DNA of 64,000 nt from Geminicoccaceae bacterium (GTDB lineage Bacteria; Pseudomonadota; Alphaproteobacteria; Geminicoccales; Geminicoccaceae). Below, piece after piece: positions 34,247 through 42,767 of this stretch. The position numbers and the translations under genes are program-made. The stretch spans positions 1 through 64,000 of the forward strand of contig JANQPX010000076.1 in NCBI GenBank assembly GCA_028285265.1, written 5' to 3'. The first letter of the stretch is position 1. Each line of letters begins with the position of its first letter. The notes under the pieces were generated by a model that was not told the DNA's origin, did not search any database, and saw only the letters and a list, made by a program, of their open reading frames with translations.

Positions 34247-34594
34247 ATGGAGCTTCGTGAACATGGTGTCGAGCCTCCGACCTGGTCGGCGTTCATGTCA
34301 CAGGACGGACGGTTTGAGATTGGCAATTGGTTTTATCTTCATAAGATAGAGACCGCAAAAGCAAACTATCAGCAGGTTAATACTTGTTTTCCCAATCGCA
34401 TCGTCTTGTCGTTTGCAAGAGATGGAGGACCTGACGATATCGCTTGCTTCGTACTGTCCGACAATCAATCGAATGCTGCGATCACCAATATTCATGATGA
34501 TGTACCGCCAAGAACTGAATTAGAAGAGCGCTACGAGCGCTTTGAAGATTGGGTCTTTGCGGTCGACACCAATAAAGCTGCTCTCGTAGACTGA
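34247..34594 (+). CDS. small protein with weak resemblance to SMI1/KNR4-like (SUKH) proteins
   Basis: A 115-residue acidic protein. The segments NRIVLSFARDGGPDDIACFVL and YERFEDWVFAVD echo the SUKH pattern, in which a conserved D-G strand is followed by a terminal F-x-x-W/L helix; the N-terminal part of the fold is not clear. SUKH proteins often act as immunity proteins. An upstream fragment (ending 34138) could be what remains of a partner. The codon pattern and base composition are somewhat more AT-rich than the neighbours. Function not established. Confidence 0.5.
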   Translation: MELREHGVEPPTWSAFMSQDGRFEIGNWFYLHKIETAKANYQQVNTCFPNRIVLSFARDGGPDDIACFVLSDNQSNAAITNIHDDVPPRTELEERYERFEDWVFAVDTNKAALVD

Positions 34595-34842
34595 AGATTG
34601 ATGTACTATTCTGCTCTCCCAGCGAAACGCATCAGACGACTTTCGACACTGAGGACGCGAGACGCTCCAAGACAATGTCTGTCTGATCAACTGAACTTTG
34701 TGGCCAGTCTTACAGGCAAGCTGGAGCCGGGCTGAATTTAACGAAAGAGCTGAACAAAGACGCCCAAAAATACCTTGAATTAGCGTTAATTCTACGCGAA
34801 TGTTACATTGATTGTTCAGAATTAACTTCTAAGAGCCTTCAA

Positions 34843-36468
34843 TTGCGCCGCTTTTCGAATCTCAACAAGCCAGTTCGCACGGTGTCATCACCAGGTCATT
34901 GCACACTCGCCGATCGGTTTGAAATCGGAACAACGCTAACGGCGATCGGTCTTGCGTTGGCCCCCACCCTCCTGGTTCCCACTGCCAACCCGCATGCAGC
35001 AGGACTGGCCGTCGAGCATCATCCTTCAAAACAAAAGGTCCAACAGAAAACGGTTCTTCGGTTAGCCCATAATCAGAAGACCGCGCAATCCGAAGCGCGG
35101 GACGTCGCGTTTCGATATGGACGCCACAAGACTCTTGATCGCTTTGTCTTCGAGGCTTTGGAGCCTATCAACGTTGATGTTCAGAAGTCCGGAGGCGAGC
35201 TCATTATAACCCTCGATCAGGCGATCGAGATGACACTGCCACCGGAAAGTGCGCTGACGTATAAGAAGGATCAGATTCCACAGCTCATCTTCGATGTGCG
35301 GAAGGAGGATCACGGCCGTCGCTACAGGATCACGCTCGACCCTGAAAGTAGCCTTCTTGTGCATCGTTGGAACGACGGACGTCTTATCGTCCTCGACATC
35401 ATGCAAGCGCCGCTCGACGACGAGGATGACCGTAAGGTTGAAGTCGATAGCGGGAACGACCTTTCAGACGACGAAGACGGCGATGACGAATACGATGATG
35501 ATGACGACGAGATAGAGAACGACTTCTCGACGGTCGGTGAATTCGAACTGTTCCTCAGCGGGTCTTCGCAATTCGGTGTAGCGACAGCCGGAGGTGATCG
35601 ACTGTCTGATGACGGTGGGGATCGGGGCTATGGTTTCTTCACCGACGTCGACGTCAATATCGATGCCATCACAACATTTGACAATGATGTCGAGGTGGGG
35701 GCCTCGATCACTCTGGAAGCTGAAGCCGATGTCAGCGAGGACACGGCGAATGCTGATGAGGTGTACATCTTTCTCGAAAATCGCTTTGGCCAGATGCAGC
35801 TCGGGCGGACGAGCGGCGCTGAGGATGACATGGCGCTTGGCGCCGATACCGTCGCGGCCGGCACGGGAGGCGTTGATGGAGACGCCGCCAATCTCGGCAA
35901 TGTTCAGATCGAAACCAGTGGTGACGCCGCAAAGATCAGCTACTTCACGCCGCGCATCTCGGGTTTTCAAGCGGGTGTGAGCTATATCCCTGACACTGGC
36001 GATGACGAAAATGACAACGACGCCGGTTTCGATTTCGAGAACTATGTCGGTATGGGCCTGAACTATGTCGAGACTCACGGCGAGGTCGAAGTCAGCCTTG
36101 CGATCGTCGGGAGCTTCGCTGATAGCGAGTTTTCCAGCGCCGATGACCTCGGTGCCTACGGCGTAGGCGGCACGCTTGAATTTGAGATGCTAGAGCTCGG
36201 CGCGTCTTATGGTCGGTCCGCCTCAGACCTTTCCTTCGATTATGAGTTCGCCACCATTGGAGCCACCCTTGGCATCGGCGAAACGTCGGTTGGCATCGGC
36301 TACAACTTCGTCGATGAAAAGAGCAATGGTATCTCCCACATCTTCGTCCTGAGTGGCGATACACCAATCCTCCCCGGCGTCGATCTGCAAGGCGATGTCA
36401 GCTTTGACGATCCAGAAGATGACAGCGCTAATGTTGCGAGTGTCCTGGCTGTCGAGCTCGGCTTCTAA
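34843..36468 (+). CDS. outer-membrane porin with N-terminal AMIN-like domain
   Basis: A 541-residue protein starting with TTG (no in-frame ATG lies before residue 120, so the start is uncertain). A hydrophobic export segment (ALAPTLLVPTANPHAAG) lies around residues 35-55. Residues about 85-190 resemble an AMIN-like domain as found in cell-wall-associated periplasmic proteins (DVAFRYGRHKTLDRFVFEAL). An extremely acidic linker follows (DLSDDEDGDDEYDDDDDEIE, residues about 206-226). The rest is a Gram-negative porin barrel: EFELFLSGSSQFGVATAGG, EVYIFLENRFGQMQLGRTSG, and a final strand ending VLAVELGF with terminal Phe. It should form a diffusion channel tied to the periplasm or peptidoglycan. 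Confidence 0.85.
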   Translation: MRRFSNLNKPVRTVSSPGHCTLADRFEIGTTLTAIGLALAPTLLVPTANPHAAGLAVEHHPSKQKVQQKTVLRLAHNQKTAQSEARDVAFRYGRHKTLDRFVFEALEPINVDVQKSGGELIITLDQAIEMTLPPESALTYKKDQIPQLIFDVRKEDHGRRYRITLDPESSLLVHRWNDGRLIVLDIMQAPLDDEDDRKVEVDSGNDLSDDEDGDDEYDDDDDEIENDFSTVGEFELFLSGSSQFGVATAGGDRLSDDGGDRGYGFFTDVDVNIDAITTFDNDVEVGASITLEAEADVSEDTANADEVYIFLENRFGQMQLGRTSGAEDDMALGADTVAAGTGGVDGDAANLGNVQIETSGDAAKISYFTPRISGFQAGVSYIPDTGDDENDNDAGFDFENYVGMGLNYVETHGEVEVSLAIVGSFADSEFSSADDLGAYGVGGTLEFEMLELGASYGRSASDLSFDYEFATIGATLGIGETSVGIGYNFVDEKSNGISHIFVLSGDTPILPGVDLQGDVSFDDPEDDSANVASVLAVELGF

Positions 36469-36714
36469 CTTCAGCCACCCGCTCTCCATAATTCGGCGAA
36501 GGCGTCAAATATGTATCCTCGACGAGAAAATGGGCTGCCGTCGGAGGCGTCTCTGATGAATCTTATCAAAACTGTGAAGTGAACCACACGAAAGGATGAT
36601 TTAAGCGTCTAGATTTATCCCGCAGGTCAATATGGGTCAAAGCAAATTACTGACGTTCATTGCAGCCGGTGATGAAGCAAACGAATAAACAAATCTCAAT
36701 TTGAGGATGACGCC

Positions 36715-38037
36715 ATGATCACAAGGGAAATTTTTCACGAACTCGAATCCAATGTTCAATCATATGCCCGGAGCTTTCCATGCCTCTTCGAAAAGGCATT
36801 GGGCGCTGAACTCTGGGACGCCGACGGCAGGCGTTATCTCGACTTTCTTGCTGGTGCCGGCTCTCTCAACTACGGACACAACAACCCTTTCTTAAAGCAG
36901 GCCCTACTTACTCACATCGAGCAGGATGGCATCACGCACAGTCTCGACTTTCACACTGCGGCCAAAGCGCGTTTCCTCGAAGCTCTGCGTGAGATCGTCT
37001 TCCAGCCACGAGGCCTCGACTACGTTGTTCAATTCACCGGACCAACTGGCACCAACGCCGTCGAGGCGGCACTAAAAATCGCGCGCAAGGTGAGTGGGCG
37101 CACCAACGTCATCTGTTTCACCAACGGCTTTCACGGTGTTTCAACCGGTGCTCTCGCAGCCACAGGCAACCGGCATCATCGCAATGTCTCCGGCGTGCCG
37201 CTCTACGGCACGACTGTAATGCCATATGACCGCTACCTCGGCGATGTCGACACCACCGACTTTCTCGATCGCATGCTTTCAGATGCCTCCAGCGGGGTCG
37301 ATGAGCCAGCGGCAGTCCTTTTGGAGATCGTCCAGGGCGAAGGCGGTCTAAACGCGGCGAGCGATGCCTGGCTGAACAAGCTGCAAGCGCTTTGTCGCGA
37401 ACGTGGTATCCTTTTGATCGTCGATGACATTCAAGCGGGTTGCGGGCGAACCGGTAGCTTCTTCAGTTTCGAGAGCGCTGGTCTCAAACCCGACATCGTC
37501 ACGCTCTCGAAGTCACTATCAGGTTACGGCCTGCCGTTTGCGATCTGTTTGATCAATCGCGCGCTCGATCAATGGGAACCTGGCGAGCACAACGGAACGT
37601 TCAGAGGCAATAACCACGCCTTCGTCACCGCGACCGCGGCTTTGGAACACTATTGGCGCACGCCTGATTTCGCCCAAGATATTCAAAGAAAGGGCGAGCA
37701 CCTTGCCATACGTCTGAAGGCGATGGTCAAACGGTTCCTGCCACATCTTCTTGAAGTTCGTGGTCGTGGCATGATGCGCGGCTTGCGTTTCGCCGATCCG
37801 AAGCGAGCTGCCGCCGTGACCGCAAAAGCATTCGGACAAGGCCTTATTATCGAGCGCTCCGGCCCTGAAGACGAAATCATCAAGTTTCTGATGCCACTTA
37901 CCATCAGTAATGCAGAGCTGGATGAAGGCCTGGATATTCTCGAGGACGCACTCGTCGATGAATTCGATCAGAATATCGAGCGGCTTTCGAGACCTCCACT
38001 ACGAGAACTCGTGACTGCAGCCAACATCGGAGGCTGA
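36715..38037 (+). CDS. ectB: diaminobutyrate-2-oxoglutarate aminotransferase, EctB type
   Basis: A 440-residue class III PLP aminotransferase with GAGGATGACGCC before the ATG. It has the class features: GPTGTNAVEAALKIARKVSGR, the FHG segment (GFHGVSTGALAATGN), the PLP aspartate in LIVDDIQAGCGRTG, and the Schiff-base lysine in IVTLSKSLSGYGLP (K about 263). The pattern is that of EctB and related 2,4-diaminobutyrate aminotransferases, which make L-2,4-diaminobutyrate from aspartate semialdehyde and glutamate. No ectA or ectC lies nearby. It is the first gene of a tight run leading into a Pls-type synthetase, so it likely supplies the diamino-acid monomer, not ectoine. Confidence 0.88.
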   Translation: MITREIFHELESNVQSYARSFPCLFEKALGAELWDADGRRYLDFLAGAGSLNYGHNNPFLKQALLTHIEQDGITHSLDFHTAAKARFLEALREIVFQPRGLDYVVQFTGPTGTNAVEAALKIARKVSGRTNVICFTNGFHGVSTGALAATGNRHHRNVSGVPLYGTTVMPYDRYLGDVDTTDFLDRMLSDASSGVDEPAAVLLEIVQGEGGLNAASDAWLNKLQALCRERGILLIVDDIQAGCGRTGSFFSFESAGLKPDIVTLSKSLSGYGLPFAICLINRALDQWEPGEHNGTFRGNNHAFVTATAALEHYWRTPDFAQDIQRKGEHLAIRLKAMVKRFLPHLLEVRGRGMMRGLRFADPKRAAAVTAKAFGQGLIIERSGPEDEIIKFLMPLTISNAELDEGLDILEDALVDEFDQNIERLSRPPLRELVTAANIGG

Positions 38038-38038
38038 A

Positions 38039-38542
38039 GTGACGGTTCATAGCGCGCCGCCGGTTGCCGGCGGCGCGGTGGATGGCCTTGCGAATGAGGC
38101 CATTCGCCCCAGCAGGCCGTCGCCCGACGGCAGTACGTCAGCAGAGGGTCAACCGCGCTGGCTCGTCCTCAAGCATGCACAAGGCCGCATGGTCATCTTT
38201 CGCGGTTGGCCGGAGAAAAGCCTGCGGCTGGCCTTCGAAAAACTGTCGATGAGCATCGGCTTGGCACTCAGTGCCGAAGAGTTTGCTATGGTGCCATCGC
38301 TGCAGGGCTGCAGCCATCTCTTCATCGGTACTGATCATCAAAAACGAACGGCTTTCGCGGCAGCCCTTCGCGATCTTGAACGGGCTGGCTGGTCAGTCGA
38401 CCCGGAGGCCACCTGGCCGGTGATCGAGGGCAGTTATCAACCCCCTGTAGAACCTGAAGATCAAAAGAGCCGTCAGGGGAACCGCTATCCCGAACAGGAC
38501 GTCCATCAAGAACATCCAGCATTTGAGCGGGCGGAGACCTGA
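38039..38542 (+). CDS. unrecognised 167-residue protein of the Pls-type cluster
   Basis: Starts with GTG one base after the aminotransferase stop and ends directly before the synthetase ATG, so all three genes should be translated from one message. The first 38 residues are Pro/Ser/Ala-rich and look disordered. Residues about 40-125 look folded: WLVLKHAQGRMVIFRGWPEK, LRLAFEKLSMSIGLALSAEE, SHLFIGTDHQKRTAFAAALR and LERAGWSVDPE. The tail is polar. I see no signal peptide or membrane helix and do not recognise a family. It is not MbtH-like. A cytoplasmic accessory role for the synthetase is inferred only from position. Confidence 0.75.
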   Translation: MTVHSAPPVAGGAVDGLANEAIRPSRPSPDGSTSAEGQPRWLVLKHAQGRMVIFRGWPEKSLRLAFEKLSMSIGLALSAEEFAMVPSLQGCSHLFIGTDHQKRTAFAAALRDLERAGWSVDPEATWPVIEGSYQPPVEPEDQKSRQGNRYPEQDVHQEHPAFERAET

Positions 38543-41500
38543 ATGAACGCGAATATTCTTTTGTGCCCCGATGTCGACAACACCATTCGTGCGTCCGACG
38601 ACAGTCGTCTCGAACAGCTGTTCGAACAGCGTTGCGATCGGTCACCTGATGACAAGTTAGCGGTGATCACCGAAGAGACGACCCTCACCTTTCGCGAACT
38701 GGACGATCGCGCCAACCAGGCCGCACGTTACTTACTCGACCTGGGATACAAGAGTGGCGATCGCTTAGGTGTTCTCTTCGACAAGTCGATCCATGGCTAT
38801 ATCGGCCTTCTCGCCGTGCTTAAGATCGGTGCCGCCTACGTGCCGCTGGACGCTAGTTTTCCCGCCGATCGCGTCGCATTCATCCTCGAAGACGCAGGCA
38901 TCCGCGCCATCGTTTCTGTAGCGCGCTTTCGCGATAAGCTAGCCGCGTTCAGCGTCGATAGCGTCCTCTTGGACGAGGCAGACGAAGCCATTCAGGCAAA
39001 ACCGACCACGCGGCTCACGGATGATGAGAAGACAGGTGAAGCCGATCCGCTTTTCTATATCATCTACACGTCAGGTACGACCGGAAAGCCCAAGGGCGTT
39101 GCCATCGATCACGCAGGCATCTGCAACTTCGTCCTAGTCGCAGGCGAAGTCTACGGTATCGGCGAAGAGGACCGTGCCTATCAGGGCATGACGCTCGCCT
39201 TCGACTTCCATGTCGAAGATCTCTGGGTCCCGCTGATCGCCGGTGCGACTCTGATTTCGGGCAAGTCCGGGACCAGTCTCTTCGGCGCCGACCTGCACGC
39301 TTTCCTCAAGGAAAAGCGCATCACTGTCTTTCCCTGTGTGCCCACACTCTGGGCGACGATTGAAGAAGACCTTCCTGATGTTCGGGTCATTCTTCTGTCC
39401 GGCGAAGACGTGCCCCATCACTTGGTCGTGCGCTGGCACCGTGAAGGCCGGCGCATTCTGAATGCCTACGGGCCGACCGAATGCTCAGTCAGCTCAACTC
39501 TTCGCGTGCTCGAGCCCTCCAGCCCCGTCACCATCGGCAAGCCCCTGCCTACCTACATCGCCGTCATCCTCGACGAGCATGAGGATAAGCTTGCACCCGA
39601 AGGCGAGATCGGTGAAATCGGAATCGCCGGTGTGGCGCTTGCCCGTGGTTACCTCAATCGCGAAGAACTGACCTCGAAGAAATTCATCACGGACTTTCTC
39701 GATCTGCCCAACAACCCATCGCGACGGATCTATCGTACCGGCGACTATGGCAGCATCCGCGAAGACGGAGAACTCGACTTCCACGGGCGCATCGATACAC
39801 AGATCAAAATTCGCGGCTATCGGGTCGAGCTCGGCGAGATTGAGGCCGTCTTGATGCAGTCCGACAATATCGCCCAGACCGTGGTCAATCCTTACGAGGC
39901 CGAGCCCGGTGCCCTGGAATTGGTGGCCTACTACACACGAAAGCCCGGTGCGCCCGAGATTTCGCGAAGTGAGGTCACGCGAAGCCTTAGAGCGCATCTG
40001 CCGCCCTACATGGTTCCCGGCTATCTCGAGGAAATCGAGGCCATCCCAATGACGGCCAATAACAAGGCCGATCGAAAGGCGCTGCCGGCGCCGAAAGGGC
40101 CTAGGCTCGCCGTGGTCACCTCCAACTTCGTACCGCCATCGACCGAAACCGAGCGCGTGCTTGCTGAGACACTTGCCGATACCCTTCAGAGCGAACGTGT
40201 CTCGATCGAAGACAATTTCTTTGTCGATCTCGGCGCGCATTCGCTGCTCATGGCTCGTTTTGGCGCAGCTATTCGAGAAAAGCTCAACCTGACAGCGGTG
40301 TCCATGCAGGACATCTATATGAACCCGACGGTCGCACAGCTCGCCGCTCATCTTGACGAGCTCCCGAGCGAGGCGATCGACGAGGAGGCGGTGCAGGCAC
40401 GCCGTGAAGCCCTCCATATCCCCTCGAACCTCGCCTATTACGGCTGCGGATTTCTGCAGTTCGCCTGGGCTTCCGCATGGGGGCTTCTTGGTCTTTGGAT
40501 CTTCATCGAAGGCATCCTCTGGACCTATGACGCCATGCCTGATCTCGCGGCAACCTATGGCCGGATCATGGTTTTTGGCCTCAGCCTCACGGCCATCTTC
40601 AGCATCTTCCCGTTGCTAGTGAAGTGGCTGGTGATCGGCCGCTGGAAGCCGGAAGTCATTCCCATCTGGAGCCTTCGTTACTTCAAGTTTTGGGCAGTGA
40701 GAACGATCCTCGGCTCAGCACCGCTCGCCTATCTCGGCGACCCCTTCTACAACATCTATCTCCGTTTGCTCGGTGCCAAAGTCGGCAAGAACGCCGTGAT
40801 CCACGCCAAGGGCGTGCCAGTCTGCACCGATCTCTTCTCCATCGGTGACGACTCGATCCTTCGAAAAGACTCGATGGCCCGCGGCTACAAAGCAAAGAAC
40901 AACTACATCTATACCGGATCTGTCGAGATCGGCGCCAACTGCTTTGTTGGCGAACATGGGGTTCTCGACATCAATACGGTGATGGAGGACGACACCCAGC
41001 TTGGCCACGCATCCTCATTGCATGAAGGCCAAAGGGTGCCGAAGGGCAAACATTATCACGGCTGCCGCGCGGTCGAGACCAAGGCCGATTACTGCCCGGT
41101 TGAGCCGATGCACTGCTCCACGCTCCGCCGCTGGCTCTACCCGCTGATACCCTTCAGCCTGTTCTTTGGTCTCGGGCCCATACCATTGATGATCGTCTAC
41201 TTCTTCTTCCCGATCATCTGGGAACTCATGGGCGGCCCGAACTTCCCTTACGATGCGCCAGGTGCGGACATCCAATGGTGGGCGACCTTCTTGTTACCAG
41301 TCTCCTTCGCCATCGTTTTCGTCTCCGTCATCCTCGGTCTCATTAGCATCGCCATCTTCCCAAGGCTGTTCAATTACTTCCTGGAGGAGGGCAAGACCTA
41401 CGTTCTCTACGGCGTCCATTACTTCATCCACGGTATCGTCAAAGCCGGCAGCAACTCGGTCTTCTATAATCGTTTGTTCGGTGACAGCTCGGCCATTCCC

Positions 41501-42634
41501 CACTATGGGCGGTGGATCGGCTATCGCATGAACAAGATCATTCAGACCGGCTCCAATTTCGGCATGGATCAACGCCACGAGAACCCGTTTCTCTGCGATT
41601 TCGGCAGCGGCACCATGGTCTCGGGCGGCCTCAAGATGATCAACGAGGTCATGTCGAACAATTCGTTCCGCCTCGGCAAGGTCGCGACCGGCAAGAATAG
41701 CTATCTCGGCAATTATCTGCATATCCCGACCGGCGCGCGTATCGGCGAGAACGTGCTCCTTGCCACCAAATGCTTGGTGCCGATCGATGGTCCGATCCGG
41801 GAAAATGTCGGCCTGCTCGGCTCGCCACCCTTTGAGATCCCACGGGCGACCGATCGGGATCTGAAAATGGCCGAGATGGACGAAGAAACCAAGAAGCGTC
41901 AGCTCAAGCTCAAGAACCGCTACAACTTCCTGAGCGTCATGATGTTCCTGATCAACAATGCCTTTTTGGTGTTCGCGCTGACGCTGCCTTCGGTACTTTC
42001 GCTTCTCTACTATCCGCGTTACGGCATGATGTCTTTCATCGTCGCCGGCACCCTTGCCGGAATCTTCGGCATCTTCTGGCTTTGGTTCGTCGAGCGCGCC
42101 ATCCTGGGCTTCCGTCGACTGTCGCCCAAAGTCGTCTCGATGCTCGGCGATCCGTACTTCTGGTTCCATGAGCGCTATTGGAAGCTGAACGGCCTTTGGA
42201 TGGTTGCGCCTGCCTTCGCCGGCACGCCGATGAAGAACTTCTTCTCCTGGTTGCAGGGTGTGAAGATCGGCAAGAAGGTGTTCGATGATGGCGCCGACTT
42301 CGACGAAGACACGCTGATCGAGATCGGCGACTACACCAACATCAACGCCGAATGTGTGATCCAACCCCACTCGCTTGAAGAGGGCGTGTTCAAGTCGGAC
42401 TACGTCAAGGTCGGCAAAGGCTGCACGCTCGGGGTCGCCTCCAACCTGCATTACGGCGTGACGCTTGGTGACTATGTCGAGATCGCTCCGGACAGCTTTG
42501 TGATGAAGGGCGAAATCGTGCCGTCCGACAGCACATGGTCCGGCAATCCGGCAAAGGCGGTCCGCGTCGAGCCCGCACGCATCGAAGCACCCGTAGATAA
42601 GCCTATGCCGCTCAAGCAAGCGCAAACAGCCTAA
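38543..42634 (+). CDS. Pls/PosA-type membrane nonribosomal peptide synthetase (A-T-TM-LbH)
   Basis: A 1363-residue synthetase. Residues about 20-515 are an adenylation domain: YTSGTTGKPKGVA (from 175), MTLAFDFHVEDLW (216-228), NAYGPTE, YRTGDYG, and the A10 lysine K508 in NNKADRKAL. A carrier domain follows with phosphopantetheine serine S567 (DLGAHSLLMARF). The remainder has three blocks of paired membrane helices (about 635-700, 865-960 and 1130-1190) alternating with left-handed beta-helix, acyltransferase-like domains (VGKNAVIHAKGVPVCTDLF; VKIGKKVF and IGDYTNINAECVI near the end). This is the plan of the polylysine synthetase (Pls)/PosA family, which makes homopoly(amino acids) with isopeptide bonds. 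With the EctB-type gene upstream, 2,4-diaminobutyrate is the likely monomer. Confidence 0.92.
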   Translation: MNANILLCPDVDNTIRASDDSRLEQLFEQRCDRSPDDKLAVITEETTLTFRELDDRANQAARYLLDLGYKSGDRLGVLFDKSIHGYIGLLAVLKIGAAYVPLDASFPADRVAFILEDAGIRAIVSVARFRDKLAAFSVDSVLLDEADEAIQAKPTTRLTDDEKTGEADPLFYIIYTSGTTGKPKGVAIDHAGICNFVLVAGEVYGIGEEDRAYQGMTLAFDFHVEDLWVPLIAGATLISGKSGTSLFGADLHAFLKEKRITVFPCVPTLWATIEEDLPDVRVILLSGEDVPHHLVVRWHREGRRILNAYGPTECSVSSTLRVLEPSSPVTIGKPLPTYIAVILDEHEDKLAPEGEIGEIGIAGVALARGYLNREELTSKKFITDFLDLPNNPSRRIYRTGDYGSIREDGELDFHGRIDTQIKIRGYRVELGEIEAVLMQSDNIAQTVVNPYEAEPGALELVAYYTRKPGAPEISRSEVTRSLRAHLPPYMVPGYLEEIEAIPMTANNKADRKALPAPKGPRLAVVTSNFVPPSTETERVLAETLADTLQSERVSIEDNFFVDLGAHSLLMARFGAAIREKLNLTAVSMQDIYMNPTVAQLAAHLDELPSEAIDEEAVQARREALHIPSNLAYYGCGFLQFAWASAWGLLGLWIFIEGILWTYDAMPDLAATYGRIMVFGLSLTAIFSIFPLLVKWLVIGRWKPEVIPIWSLRYFKFWAVRTILGSAPLAYLGDPFYNIYLRLLGAKVGKNAVIHAKGVPVCTDLFSIGDDSILRKDSMARGYKAKNNYIYTGSVEIGANCFVGEHGVLDINTVMEDDTQLGHASSLHEGQRVPKGKHYHGCRAVETKADYCPVEPMHCSTLRRWLYPLIPFSLFFGLGPIPLMIVYFFFPIIWELMGGPNFPYDAPGADIQWWATFLLPVSFAIVFVSVILGLISIAIFPRLFNYFLEEGKTYVLYGVHYFIHGIVKAGSNSVFYNRLFGDSSAIPHYGRWIGYRMNKIIQTGSNFGMDQRHENPFLCDFGSGTMVSGGLKMINEVMSNNSFRLGKVATGKNSYLGNYLHIPTGARIGENVLLATKCLVPIDGPIRENVGLLGSPPFEIPRATDRDLKMAEMDEETKKRQLKLKNRYNFLSVMMFLINNAFLVFALTLPSVLSLLYYPRYGMMSFIVAGTLAGIFGIFWLWFVERAILGFRRLSPKVVSMLGDPYFWFHERYWKLNGLWMVAPAFAGTPMKNFFSWLQGVKIGKKVFDDGADFDEDTLIEIGDYTNINAECVIQPHSLEEGVFKSDYVKVGKGCTLGVASNLHYGVTLGDYVEIAPDSFVMKGEIVPSDSTWSGNPAKAVRVEPARIEAPVDKPMPLKQAQTA

Positions 42635-42767
42635 CCGGCCATGACCAACCCATTGGTTTGGGCTGCCTTCAAGAAAAGGGCACCGCTTTCAACGACATGC
42701 GGACTCTTTTCGGACGACGAGGCAGCCCACTTTGATCTGCATTTAGTGATCACGGAAGGAATTCATC

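Noticed and set aside
36715-38037. ectoine biosynthesis operon
   Set aside because: Only the EctB-type aminotransferase is present; no ectA, ectC or ectD flank it, and the next genes belong to a synthetase cluster.
41294-42625. 443-codon minus-strand frame
   Set aside because: Antisense shadow of the Pls-type synthetase; the plus-strand product has clear domains and motifs.
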